From assembly GCF_963676735.1 (NCBI RefSeq), contig NZ_OY781464.1, positions 2,699,001 to 2,763,000 of the forward strand: a DNA stretch of 64,000 nucleotides, given 5' to 3'. Below, piece after piece: positions 8,771-17,460 of the stretch. The notes below the pieces were generated by a model. That model saw nothing but the letters and a program-made list of their open reading frames with translations. It searched no databases and had not been told where the DNA came from. The stretch comes from an uncultured Draconibacterium sp. GTDB lineage: Bacteria; Bacteroidota; Bacteroidia; Bacteroidales; Prolixibacteraceae. Made by a program: the position numbers and the translations under genes. The number at the start of each line of letters is the position of its first letter. Within the stretch, counting starts at the first letter, position 1.

Positions 8771-9775
8771 TTAATTGTAAATTTCGATACTGAACTCTCT
8801 GAAATTATCATCAATATTTTCTACCAGTCGGTGTTTGCCGGGGAAATTGTATTGCAGCCGCTGGTAGGTAATTTTATTGTCTTCATCGCCGGGGATTACA
8901 AAGCAATTTTCGCTCCAAAATGTAAACGAAAACAGCAAATATTTTCTCTCCGCTTTTATAATGACTGTACTTTCGAAGATTTTGTTACAATCGTAAGCCA
9001 CTTTTATTGCAGAATTTATAAAAGGCAAAAGCAAAAGTGGCGGAACTACGTATGATTTTAGGTTGCCGTTTACAATAAAATTACTGATTAAGCGCTCGCC
9101 TAGGGCATGTTTATGTATGGCTAAAAACTCTTCCAATAAAAGTACCTCTTGCTCAAGCGGAATTAGTTCCTCTTTTCCTTCAAATAAAAAACGGTTTAGA
9201 AAGCCGGATATTTTGATAATCATTTCCGGAGCATCGGCCGATTCCCGGTTGGTTAAAACTTCAAGCTGGTTCATTAATGCCAAAACAATTTTAGGTTGAA
9301 GCTGGTAGCGATAGATCTCGAGTTCTGTTTCAAGGTTCGAACGCAACAATTCATCTTTCTGATACTCGGCTTTATACCACGATATACCAACCTTTATTGC
9401 AAGAAAAACCAGAATAATATAATGATTTCCGATTCCGCTAATTACAATATTTTTTAGGTTCAGAAATCCGGGGCTAAACATTCTGCTTTTATCAAACAGA
9501 TAGTAAACCACGAAATTAGATACCACTAATTCAATAATGGAAAAAAGAACCAGCAACACCAAAAAACCGACGACCAGCAGCAGGTAGCGTCTTTTAAAAA
9601 AAGTTTTGGGTAACAGCCAGTAGGCAACCAGGTAGGTATGTATGGCAAATACGGGCAGGGTAATTAAATAATACATTAGCCATACCGTCAACGAATCAAT
9701 TCCCTCGTTTAATGTTTGAATAAATGTAAACGATACAATCCAGGCCATCCAGAAAATAACATGGAAAATATACAT
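8771..9775 (-). CDS. Degenerate LytS/YpdA-like membrane kinase paralogue (probable pseudokinase)
   Basis: 334 aa from ATG 9775, four bases after the upstream kinase stop; the TTG at 9808 would overlap that gene by 29 bases. Four membrane segments in the N-terminal ~135 residues are followed by a coiled linker and a His_kinase-like domain. Where active members read QxNPHFLFN, this protein has LQPKIVLALMN, so the phospho-accepting His is missing. The N-box is altered (NSAIKVAYD instead of ENAIKHG) and no Gly-rich G-box is visible. It probably cannot autophosphorylate and may dimerise with or modulate the intact kinase. Confidence 0.8.
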   Translation of the reverse strand: MYIFHVIFWMAWIVSFTFIQTLNEGIDSLTVWLMYYLITLPVFAIHTYLVAYWLLPKTFFKRRYLLLVVGFLVLLVLFSIIELVVSNFVVYYLFDKSRMFSPGFLNLKNIVISGIGNHYIILVFLAIKVGISWYKAEYQKDELLRSNLETELEIYRYQLQPKIVLALMNQLEVLTNRESADAPEMIIKISGFLNRFLFEGKEELIPLEQEVLLLEEFLAIHKHALGERLISNFIVNGNLKSYVVPPLLLLPFINSAIKVAYDCNKIFESTVIIKAERKYLLFSFTFWSENCFVIPGDEDNKITYQRLQYNFPGKHRLVENIDDNFREFSIEIYN

Positions 9776-9779
9776 TCTA

Positions 9780-10871
9780 CTATTGGTATGTTGTATGCGT
9801 GTTTTCAAGTAATTTATTTACTGTTAGTTTCACTTTAAATCTATCGCCAAGGTCTTTTACTTTTAATTCGAAGCCTTTGGGTTGGTAAATAATATTCAGG
9901 CGTTTTTTTAGCCCGGAGTATCCACTTCCTTTTTCTATTTCCTTTGCTTTTTTTAGTATGGTTTGTGGTTTACTGTTTTCAATCGTAATAAATATTTGCT
10001 CATTTTTCACTTGTACTTCAATAGTTATCCAGGGTGTACCCGCATCAAGACTACTGCCATGTTTAAAGCTGTTTTCAACCAATAAAAAAAGAATCATTGG
10101 AGGAATACGGGCATCATCTAATGGGCCAACCGTATTGTAGCTTACCTGCAGGCGTTTACCATAACGCAATTTTTCCAGTTGAAGGTAATTTTCAACCAAT
10201 GCAACTTCTTCGCTCAACAACACAAAATCTTTTAAACTCTCCTCGATAATGTAATTCAGTACGGTTTTCATTCGGCTAATTACTTCGTTCGTTTTCCTGG
10301 GATTCAACAACGAAAGCGCATACAAATTATTTATGGTGTTAAACATGAAATGCGAATCGAACTGAGATTGTAGCAAGGTAGTTTGGGCTTTTCGATGTTG
10401 CTGCTCCAGTTTCTTTCTGAGTTTTTCTGCCAACACAAAATCTTTTGCATACTTGGCGATGCAAAACAGGGCAACAATAAAAGTCATATCTTTTGTGTTT
10501 ACCACAATAAAACGCAGGTTTACCACACCAGATCGCTCGATGGTTTCGGGAGCAATAGATGCGTAAAAGATGTAATCGGAAAACACCAGCTTTAATGCCG
10601 ACAAACCGATTCCAACCAACAGAAAAACAAGTATAAACCAAAGCGGTTTAGCCTTTAGTAAAAACTCCGGAATAAGTAAGAAAATAGTGATATAGGCATA
10701 GCCAAAAAAGAAAAACGAATTACCTAAAGTTGTGAGGAAAACTGTGCTAAGGCTTTTATCCTGATGCTGCGCAAATAAAATGGCTGTAAAAAGCAGTACC
10801 GTCATCAGGAAAAACAAAACATGTCTTGTAATCCTGAAAGGCAAACTGTTATTATACAACAAACTATTCAT
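9780..10871 (-). CDS. LytS/YpdA-family sensor histidine kinase
   Basis: 363 aa. Four membrane segments occupy the N-terminal ~135 residues, with no recognisable extracellular sensor domain. The cytoplasmic part has the phospho-acceptor motif SQFDSHFMFNTINNLYAL (His near 173), the N-box VENSFKHG and a G-box GSGYSGLKKRL, as in the His_kinase plus HATPase_c family that pairs with LytTR regulators. The ligand is unknown. It is the first gene of the unit; the pseudokinase follows after four bases and the regulator after a longer gap, so co-expression is likely. Confidence 0.9.
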   Translation of the reverse strand: MNSLLYNNSLPFRITRHVLFFLMTVLLFTAILFAQHQDKSLSTVFLTTLGNSFFFFGYAYITIFLLIPEFLLKAKPLWFILVFLLVGIGLSALKLVFSDYIFYASIAPETIERSGVVNLRFIVVNTKDMTFIVALFCIAKYAKDFVLAEKLRKKLEQQHRKAQTTLLQSQFDSHFMFNTINNLYALSLLNPRKTNEVISRMKTVLNYIIEESLKDFVLLSEEVALVENYLQLEKLRYGKRLQVSYNTVGPLDDARIPPMILFLLVENSFKHGSSLDAGTPWITIEVQVKNEQIFITIENSKPQTILKKAKEIEKGSGYSGLKKRLNIIYQPKGFELKVKDLGDRFKVKLTVNKLLENTHTTYQ

Positions 10872-11005
10872 TTGAAAAGCTCCACTTTGATAAAGTTAAC
10901 AACATTTAAATAAGCCGGATAAGAATACCCGTTTATACTTCGATTAAAAGTATTCTTTTGCAGATAATTTTGTGCTGTACGTTGCCATTTAGGTTACGTT
11001 CATTG

Positions 11006-11036
11006 AAAAACCCTGCGTTAGAAACGCAGGGTTTTC
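11006..11036. terminator. Strong symmetric hairpin, bidirectional terminator-like
   Basis: A perfect ACCCTGCGTT-type stem with a four-base loop is flanked by A-run and T-run on both strands, upstream of the kinase promoter region. It is the second of two terminators downstream of the 11165-11662 gene. Confidence 0.7.
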
Positions 11037-11088
11037 GTTTGTAGTAATACCAACCACTTTATATAATTACCCTTCCAAATTCGTTTTG

Positions 11089-11116
11089 AAAAAACCCCCG
11101 CCCTCTGGCGGGGATT
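11089..11116 (-). terminator. Terminator of the 11165-11662 gene
   Basis: CCCCGCC / GGCGGGG stem with loop CTCT, followed on the minus strand by a run of T, about 50 bases after the stop codon. Confidence 0.75.
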
Positions 11117-11164
11117 TACTTTTCATACTTCTATGAAAAAAATTGCGCTGTAATTAATGTCGTT

Positions 11165-11662
11165 TTAAAAGCTTGCCTGATATTCGTCTTTTACCAGATC
11201 AGGAAAATAACACGCTATCAATCCGAGTAAATCGTCTTGCGATTTTTTGTTCTGGCAAATCACTCGTTGCGAATAATAACTTACCTTGTCTAACTTCAGT
11301 TCCATTTCTTCTTTCGGAAGTTGCTGAAACCGAGGTTCAATTTTCTTCACCCCAAAAATATTGTTGCGACAAGCGTACTCTATTTCAAACTCTTCGGTGC
11401 GAACAATAAATGTTTTACACTTTTTCTCATCTTCGCACAAAATACCGATCCTTACGGGTGTGCCCACATTTTCGTAAGTTAATTCGTAAGTTTCCAACAC
11501 CTTATTATCGTATACCATTGGTGCCTCAGAATTTACAATAGTGTATTTACCAAATTCGGTAAGCGAGTTTCCGGTCATTGCCTTTCCGTCTTTTATTTTT
11601 GCGGTGGCTCCCATGCTTAAAATTGCAATGCAAATACTAAAAAGAACTAGTTTTGTTTTCAT
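11165..11662 (-). CDS. Secreted hypothetical protein
   Basis: 165 aa. A Sec signal peptide (MKTKLVLFSICIAILSMGATA) precedes a small exported domain with four Cys (CEDEKKC, then YACRNNIFG and VICQNK) that may form disulfides. Later there is another Cys in LIACYFPDLV. I recognise no family. It is monocistronic, with a -7-type promoter and a strong terminator. Function unknown. Confidence 0.65.
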   Translation of the reverse strand: MKTKLVLFSICIAILSMGATAKIKDGKAMTGNSLTEFGKYTIVNSEAPMVYDNKVLETYELTYENVGTPVRIGILCEDEKKCKTFIVRTEEFEIEYACRNNIFGVKKIEPRFQQLPKEEMELKLDKVSYYSQRVICQNKKSQDDLLGLIACYFPDLVKDEYQASF

Positions 11663-11692
11663 CGTATTTCTGTTTAAATTGTTTTACTACTT

Positions 11693-11700
11693 CAAATATA
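11693..11700 (-). promoter_or_regulatory. -7 promoter element (TATATTTG) for the 11165-11662 gene
   Basis: A perfect TAnnTTTG match on the minus strand, 30 bases before the ATG. No convincing -33 TTG is visible. Confidence 0.4.
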
Positions 11701-11932
11701 GATAACACCTTGACGCCATGTATTTTAATTCAGCATTCAGTAAATAACAACCAACCAACAACCGGTTTTATTCTGCAAACTTGCTTCAGGGTATTTTACC
11801 CATGCATCTTTGCAGTTAGCCATTAAAAGTTGCATTTGACAGATAAAGCGTGCTGTGTTTTTCGAAAAATCAGCAAAAAGTTTTCTGCATTCAATTGGCT
11901 CAGGTAGAAAGTTTTAATTTAATTTGTACACC

Positions 11933-12403
11933 ATGGATACTGCTTCACTCAGCCACATAAAAAAGGAATTAAAGAATTTACCCCCCGAGGTTTTACAAGA
12001 CATTGTTGCCCGTCTGGCAAAGTATAAAAAAGAGAACAAAGAGTTATTAAGTTACCTGTTGTTTGAAGCCGATAACGAAAGCGAATATATCAGGCAGGTG
12101 AAAGAAGAAATTGATTCACAGTTTCTGAGTTTGAATAAAAGCAGCTTTTACCTGGCAAAAAAAACGCTACGAAAAGTTTTACGAACTACTAACAAGTATA
12201 TTCGCTACTCGGGTCAAAAAGAAACCGAAATTGAATTACTGCTCTATTTCTGCAAAAAGCTGAAAGCTTCGCGCTTAAATTACAAACAAAGCCGGGTAGT
12301 ATTTAACATGTACCTTAACCAGGTAAAACGAATTCAAAAAGTGATCTCCATGCTTCACGAAGATTTGCAGTACGATTACCGCGAAGAACTGGAAGCCTTG
12401 TAA
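11933..12403 (+). CDS. Helical cytoplasmic protein of unknown function
   Basis: 156 aa from ATG 11933; the TTG at 11924 is a weaker alternative. The protein is charged and predicted largely alpha-helical, rich in Lys, Glu and Leu, with no signal peptide or membrane segment. It opens with DTASLSHIKKELKNLPPEVLQDIV and ends in LQYDYREELEAL. The composition recalls Bacteroidota proteins annotated only as hypothetical. It sits just upstream of the photolyase cluster (91-base gap) on the same strand and may be read through into it. I cannot assign a function. Confidence 0.6.
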   Translation: MDTASLSHIKKELKNLPPEVLQDIVARLAKYKKENKELLSYLLFEADNESEYIRQVKEEIDSQFLSLNKSSFYLAKKTLRKVLRTTNKYIRYSGQKETEIELLLYFCKKLKASRLNYKQSRVVFNMYLNQVKRIQKVISMLHEDLQYDYREELEAL

Positions 12404-12494
12404 GCTGTGATTATTAAAATACATGACGAACAAGCGCACCACAAATCTGTTACTCTGATAATAGGCATTATTGCCAGAACTTTAATTTCAGCAC

Positions 12495-13910
12495 ATGCGC
12501 ATACTTTTAACCGGGGCAACCGGCTATATTGGCAAACGTTTACTTCCTGTACTGGTTAACAAGGGGCACGAGGTAGTTTGTGTGGTACGCGATAAACATC
12601 GCTGTGCTTTTAGTGCTGGTGTAAAACAAGCAATACAACTTTTTGAAGCTGACCTGCTTGACGAAACGAGCCTTGAAAATATACCCGATAACATTGACCT
12701 TGCCTATTACCTGGTACATAGCATGTCGGACTCGGCAGATTACCAGGAACAGGAAAAAAAGTCGGCTGTAAATTTTAGGAATCGTTTGAACCGAACAAAG
12801 GTAAAACAGGTCATTTATTTAAGTGGCATTGTAAACGACCAGTCTTTATCGAAACACTTAAAATCGAGACTTACTGTTGAAAACGAGCTTGCCAAAGGAA
12901 ATTTTGCCTTAACCACGCTACGTTCAGGTATCATAATCGGCTCCGGCAGTGCCTCTTTTGAAATCATTCGTGATTTGGTAGAAAAGCTTCCGGTAATGGT
13001 TGCTCCTCGTTGGCTAAAAACTCGTTGTCAACCCATTGCCATTTCCGATGTTATCCGGTTTCTTGTTGGATGCATAAACGATACTTCGGTATTCAATAAA
13101 AGCTTCGACATTGGCGGAACAGAAATACTCACCTATAAAGAGATGCTTCTGCTTTTTGCACACGAAAGAGGGTTAAAACGGCTTATTGTTACGGTACCTG
13201 TAATGACACCCCGCCTATCGTCGTATTGGTTATATTTTGTTACTTCAACCTCGTATAAACTGGCCACATCCTTGGTTGAAAGTATGCGGGTAGAGGTAAT
13301 TGCCCGACCCAACTCGCTTGCCCAACACTTTGGCATTCAACTACTCACTTACAGCGAGAGTTTAAAAAAAGCATTTATAAAAATAGAACAAAACGAAATT
13401 GTTTCAAGCTGGAAGGATTCCTTTATAAGCGGACAGCTCAGCGGACAACTTTCCGACTTTATTAATGTTCCTAAGTTCGGGTGTTATACCGATGTTCGGG
13501 TAATGCCTGTAGCTTCTCCTGATTTTGCTATTGAAAAAATCTGGCGAATTGGAGGAGCAACAGGCTGGTATTATGCCAACTGGCTGTGGCAAATACGTGG
13601 TTTAATGGATAAAATGGCCGGAGGAGTAGGTTTGCGAAGAGGACGAACCAGTTCCGACTCAATCAAAGAAGGTGATGCCATTGATTTCTGGCGGGTAATT
13701 TATGCCAGTAAAAACGAAGGACGTTTGTTGCTATATGCCGAAATGAAATTGCCCGGTGAAGCCTGGCTCGAATTTAAACTTCGGAATAACCAACTGGTGC
13801 AAACCGCTACTTTTAGGCCAAAAGGCTTGTGGGGGCGTTTGTATTGGTATATGGTGATGCCTTTTCATGAACTTATTTTTAAAGGAATGCTTAGAAAAAT
13901 TGTTAACTAA
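12495..13910 (+). CDS. SDR-like NAD(P)-binding protein with C-terminal DUF2867
   Basis: 471 aa. The N-terminal Rossmann fold has TGATGYIGKRL at residue 6 (the GxxGxxG loop) followed by NmrA-like core features (YYLVHSM, VKQVIYLSGIV). No clear YxxxK catalytic pair is evident, so this is the atypical SDR type. The C-terminal ~170 residues match DUF2867: WRIGGATGWYYANWLW, GGVGLRRGR, EGDAIDFWRV and MKLPGEAWLEF. Homologues of this two-domain type often lie next to photolyase genes in Bacteroidota. Here the photolyase ATG is 28 bases past the stop, so an operon is likely. The substrate is unknown. Confidence 0.85.
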   Translation: MRILLTGATGYIGKRLLPVLVNKGHEVVCVVRDKHRCAFSAGVKQAIQLFEADLLDETSLENIPDNIDLAYYLVHSMSDSADYQEQEKKSAVNFRNRLNRTKVKQVIYLSGIVNDQSLSKHLKSRLTVENELAKGNFALTTLRSGIIIGSGSASFEIIRDLVEKLPVMVAPRWLKTRCQPIAISDVIRFLVGCINDTSVFNKSFDIGGTEILTYKEMLLLFAHERGLKRLIVTVPVMTPRLSSYWLYFVTSTSYKLATSLVESMRVEVIARPNSLAQHFGIQLLTYSESLKKAFIKIEQNEIVSSWKDSFISGQLSGQLSDFINVPKFGCYTDVRVMPVASPDFAIEKIWRIGGATGWYYANWLWQIRGLMDKMAGGVGLRRGRTSSDSIKEGDAIDFWRVIYASKNEGRLLLYAEMKLPGEAWLEFKLRNNQLVQTATFRPKGLWGRLYWYMVMPFHELIFKGMLRKIVN

Positions 13911-13938
13911 TAAATACCTTTATTCAGCAAAAAAACAA

Positions 13939-15219
13939 ATGATTACCCTTACCTGGTTACGCAGAGATTTACGATTAAACGACAATACAGCTTTGCAACA
14001 AGCCTTAAAAGGCCCCAACAAAGTTTTGGTTCTTTTTATTTTTGACACCAACATTCTGGATGAGCTGGAAAAAAACGATGCACGTGTAAGCTTCATTCAC
14101 CAACAGCTGGAGTTGTTAAATTCGCAATTGGTAAAAATGAATTCGGGGCTGCTGGTAAAAACCGGCGATCCGCTTAACATATGGCAACAGCTGATAAACG
14201 AATATAATATTGGCGAGGTACATTTTAATCGGGACTACGAACCTTACGCCACCAATCGCGACAAACAGGTGCAACAGTTTCTGCAAAAAAACGGAATTGC
14301 CTGCTATTCGCACAAAGACCAGGTAATTTTTGAACCACACGAGGTTTTAAAGCCCGATGGTACACCCTACACCGTTTATACTCCCTATAAAAACAAGTGG
14401 CTTCAGAAATTTAATCCTGCCAATGTGGAAGTGAACGAATCATTCCATTCACAAGATTTCGCCAATACAAAAGGAAAAATTCCGGCAATGCACGAGATTG
14501 GCTTCGAGGTCGCGAAGGTAAAAGTTGAGCCTTACGATCTTTCGGTGGTTGCTAATTATGCCCAAAAACGTGATTTGCCCGCAGAAAATGGCACCAGTAA
14601 TCTAAGCGTTCACCTGCGATTCGGGACAGTAAGCATACGGCAAATTGTAAAACAGGTGTATGCTTTATCGCCGGTTTTTCTGAGCGAACTTATCTGGCGC
14701 GAATTTTTTATGCAAATTCTTTATCATTATCCGCGGGTGGTAAACGAAAACTTTAAAACCAAATACAACGGAGTGCAATGGCGCAACAATGAAGATGAAT
14801 TTAAACGCTGGTGCAAGGGAGAAACCGGCTACCCCATTGTTGATGCGGGCATGCGCCAATTAAGCCAAACGGGTTACATGCACAACCGGGTGCGTATGAT
14901 TACTGCCGGTTTTTTGTGTAAACATTTACTGATTGACTGGCGTTGGGGCGAGGCCTGGTTTGCTAAAAAATTATTGGATTACGAGCTGGCCTCAAACAAT
15001 GGCAACTGGCAATGGGCTGCCGGAACCGGCTGCGATGCTGCTCCCTATTTTCGTGTTTTTAATCCAACTGAACAAGTGAAGAAATTTGATAAAGCGTTGA
15101 AATACATCAAAAAATGGGTTCCCGAACTGGATAGCTTCGCTTACCCTCAGCCAATGGTGGAACACAAAATAGCTCGGGAGCGGGCACTGGAAGTTTATAA
15201 AAAAGGACTCATTAATTAA
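13939..15219 (+). CDS. phrB: Cryptochrome/deoxyribodipyrimidine photolyase family protein
   Basis: 426 aa from ATG 13939, chosen because TWLRRDLRLNDNTAL starts immediately after it; the ATG at 13867 lies inside the upstream gene. The N-terminal alpha/beta antenna domain (about 1-125) is followed by the FAD-binding helical domain. FAD and DNA-contact motifs include the GTSNLSVHLRFGTVS region, LIWREFFMQIL, GYPIVDAGMRQL, GYMHNRVRMI and ASNNGNWQWAAGTGCD. Such enzymes split cyclobutane pyrimidine dimers using blue light and reduced FAD. The antenna cofactor cannot be read from sequence. It is co-directional with the SDR and DUF4405-like genes at 27-28-base spacings. Confidence 0.92.
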   Translation: MITLTWLRRDLRLNDNTALQQALKGPNKVLVLFIFDTNILDELEKNDARVSFIHQQLELLNSQLVKMNSGLLVKTGDPLNIWQQLINEYNIGEVHFNRDYEPYATNRDKQVQQFLQKNGIACYSHKDQVIFEPHEVLKPDGTPYTVYTPYKNKWLQKFNPANVEVNESFHSQDFANTKGKIPAMHEIGFEVAKVKVEPYDLSVVANYAQKRDLPAENGTSNLSVHLRFGTVSIRQIVKQVYALSPVFLSELIWREFFMQILYHYPRVVNENFKTKYNGVQWRNNEDEFKRWCKGETGYPIVDAGMRQLSQTGYMHNRVRMITAGFLCKHLLIDWRWGEAWFAKKLLDYELASNNGNWQWAAGTGCDAAPYFRVFNPTEQVKKFDKALKYIKKWVPELDSFAYPQPMVEHKIARERALEVYKKGLIN

Positions 15220-15246
15220 AGCATCAATCAACAATACAAGCGGGCT

Positions 15247-15762
15247 ATGCCAAAAAACAACGCTAAAAAAATGTCGAAAGCATCACGTAATTATTATTTT
15301 AACATCCTAACCCTATTTCCCTTTTTGCTACTTCTTTTCTCCGGAATTATCGTTTTGCGCTACCACGGAGGTACGGATTACAACATAAGCACTCTTTCGC
15401 TCTCGGGGCACCAATGGCTAAAATTGCACCAGGTGGTAGCCCTGGTTGTTATTCCACTAATCGGTCTGCACCTCTGGTTACATAAATACTGGTTAAAAGC
15501 GCTGTTTTCATTTAAAAAGAAAAACAAAAGTAAAAACAACGATTTAAACATTGGCTTGCTGCTGATTTTTTTCTCATGTGTTGTAACGGCCTTACTGGCG
15601 TGGGTGATTGTTAAAGACGAAAAACTTGCCGACCTACTGCGCGAGGTGCATAACAAACTTGGGCTGGCACTAATTTTCTTTTTCATTATTCACCTGGCCA
15701 ATTACTATAAGTGGCTGGTAAAAATGACCCGTAAAAAACTGGGGAAGAAAACTGAAAAATAA
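15247..15762 (+). CDS. Four-helix membrane protein, DUF4405-like (possible haem b binder)
   Basis: 171 aa with four hydrophobic helices. Conserved-looking His residues lie within or near them: HQWLKLHQVVAL, IGLHLWLHKYW, EVHNKLGLAL and FIIHLANYYKW. Paired His on neighbouring helices is the pattern of small cytochrome-b-like proteins, including DUF4405, so it may carry haem and shuttle electrons in the inner membrane. This is an inference; no haem protein was shown. It lies 27 bases after the photolyase gene, probably in the same transcript. The C-terminus is strongly basic and cytoplasmic by the positive-inside rule. Confidence 0.6.
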   Translation: MPKNNAKKMSKASRNYYFNILTLFPFLLLLFSGIIVLRYHGGTDYNISTLSLSGHQWLKLHQVVALVVIPLIGLHLWLHKYWLKALFSFKKKNKSKNNDLNIGLLLIFFSCVVTALLAWVIVKDEKLADLLREVHNKLGLALIFFFIIHLANYYKWLVKMTRKKLGKKTEK

Positions 15763-15811
15763 TGATGTAGATGCATTTTAGTACCTTTAAACCAGCAATA
15801 AATTGAATAGC

Positions 15812-16738
15812 ATGAAGAAATCACTGTACCTGTTTTGGCTGTTTTTAGTCCCGTTTTTTAGCACTGCACAAATGAATAATATAAAATCAACGCTGGAGAT
15901 TTTTAACATTGAAACCAGCGAACGCACCGTTTTCTATACCGAAGATGATCATTTTGAGGCACCCAACTGGAGCCCCGACAATAAATACCTGCTTATAAAC
16001 CAGGCCGGAAAACTTTACCGGGTTGATTTAAACACCAAACAAAAATCCTTGCTGAACACCGGTTTTACCGACCAAATTAACAACGACCATGGTATTTCGT
16101 TCGATGGAAAATGGCTGGCTATTAGCCACCATGCACAAGCGGAGCCCGTTGAGGGAGAAGCTCCAAAAGATGGTTCGCGGATTTATGTTATGCCAATAGA
16201 TGGAGGCACCCCGCGAGCGGTAACTCCAAAAGTACCCTCGTACTGGCACGGCTGGTCGCCCGATGGTAAAACACTCGTTTATTGTGCCGAACGTAATGGC
16301 GAATACGATGTTTATTCGATTCCGGTTGAAGGAGGCGAAGAAAAACGATTAACTACAAACCCGGGACTTGATGATGGCCCTGAATATTCGCCCGACGGGA
16401 AACTAATTTACTACAATTCAATGGCTTCGGGCCAAATGGAGATCTGGCAAATGAATGCCGACGGGTCTGCACAAAAACAACTTACCAACGACAACTATTC
16501 CAACTGGTTTGCCCACCCCTCGCCCGATGGGAAATACCTGGTTTTCATCAGTTACCTCGAAGACCAAGGCAGCGCTCACCCACCCATGAAAAATGTTGCC
16601 TCACGATTGCTGAACCTACAAGCCGGAACCATAAAAACACTTTGTTCTTTTACCGGCGGACAAGGCACCATTAATGTACCCTCGTGGTCGCCCGATGGCA
16701 AACGTTTTGCTTTTGTTTCGTATGCGTACATCAAGTAG
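15812..16738 (+). CDS. Exported PD40/TolB-like beta-propeller protein
   Basis: 308 aa from ATG 15812. A signal peptide (MKKSLYLFWLFLVPFFSTAQ) is followed by about six PD40 blades, each with a variant of SPDGK (SPDNKYL, SFDGKWL, SPDGKTL, SPDGKLI, SPDGKYL, SPDGKRF). This is the TolB-type WD40-like propeller without a peptidase domain. It is likely periplasmic and may bind proteins or glycans. It follows the DUF4405-like gene by 49 bases, and TolB-like proteins near photolyases recur in Bacteroidota (recalled, not checked). Function unknown. Confidence 0.75.
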   Translation: MKKSLYLFWLFLVPFFSTAQMNNIKSTLEIFNIETSERTVFYTEDDHFEAPNWSPDNKYLLINQAGKLYRVDLNTKQKSLLNTGFTDQINNDHGISFDGKWLAISHHAQAEPVEGEAPKDGSRIYVMPIDGGTPRAVTPKVPSYWHGWSPDGKTLVYCAERNGEYDVYSIPVEGGEEKRLTTNPGLDDGPEYSPDGKLIYYNSMASGQMEIWQMNADGSAQKQLTNDNYSNWFAHPSPDGKYLVFISYLEDQGSAHPPMKNVASRLLNLQAGTIKTLCSFTGGQGTINVPSWSPDGKRFAFVSYAYIK

Positions 16739-16815
16739 TTTTTTCAGCTATTTTTATTGGTCAGTTCTTCATTAATAAAACAATTATTATCTTCATTGCA
16801 TCAAATTTTAAATCA

Positions 16816-17328
16816 ATGCAAACAGAAGAAACCTTCAACGAACAAGTTAGCACGGAATATGTAACCGGCAAAATAAAACAGCAATTGGAATTAACTGAAA
16901 CCATCAACCGCGATTTACACGCTGCAGGAAAGTGGAGTTATTTCCTGTCGATTGTTGGATTTATTGGCACCGGCTTAATGGTTATTGCCGGACTAACAGT
17001 TAGCATTGTTATGGCCTTTCTGCCGAATAAGGAAGCCGATATTTTCCCCTTTCCGCCTGTACTTTTAGGCCTACTCTACCTCATCATGGCAGTTGTTTAC
17101 TTTTTCCCAATTCTCTATCTGTTCCGGTTTTCAAACAGCATTAAAAGCGCCGTTGCCCTAAAACAGCAGCAACAATTGGCTAAGGCATTTACCAACCTAA
17201 AAGCCCACTACAAAACTTTCGGTATAATTATGATTGTTTTTTTGTGCCTGTACCCAATTCTAATTATAGGAATGGTGCTATTTGGTATTTTTTCCGGAAT
17301 TGGAGGGGCTGAGGGTATTCCGGCGTAA
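16816..17328 (+). CDS. Four-helix inner membrane protein (DUF5362-like)
   Basis: 170 aa from ATG 16816; an ORF opening at 16684 overlaps the PD40 gene and is not favoured. The soluble N-terminus (QTEETFNEQVSTEYV, TGKIKQQLELTETIN) precedes membrane segments at about 48-75, 85-110 and 140-165. The middle loop carries SIKSAVALKQQQQLAKAFTNLK, typical of the small Bacteroidota membrane family annotated DUF5362; that assignment is from memory of the pattern. No enzymatic motifs. It stands between the photolyase cluster and ettA on the same strand. Confidence 0.6.
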   Translation: MQTEETFNEQVSTEYVTGKIKQQLELTETINRDLHAAGKWSYFLSIVGFIGTGLMVIAGLTVSIVMAFLPNKEADIFPFPPVLLGLLYLIMAVVYFFPILYLFRFSNSIKSAVALKQQQQLAKAFTNLKAHYKTFGIIMIVFLCLYPILIIGMVLFGIFSGIGGAEGIPA

Positions 17329-17409
17329 GCAATAAAACATTTTTTTATTACCCCATTTAGAACTGCTAATTCCTTTTTGGAATCACCTATTCCGTGCAAC
17401 AAATTTGCG

Positions 17410-17438
17410 TTGCAGCGTCGTTGATTTTTATATTTTTG
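17410..17438 (+). promoter_or_regulatory. Promoter of ettA (TTG -33, TATTTTTG -7)
   Basis: TTG at 17410-17412, an 18-base spacer, then TATTTTTG at 17431-17438. This is a good match to the Bacteroidota primary sigma consensus (TTTG / TAnnTTTG). The ATG follows 22 bases later behind an A-rich leader. Confidence 0.7.
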
Positions 17439-17460
17439 CAAACAAACAAAAAAAGAAACA

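Noticed and set aside
9063..9299. Plus-strand ORFs within the pseudokinase gene
   Set aside because: They are antisense to a long conserved-type protein and have no homology-like motifs; judged shadows.
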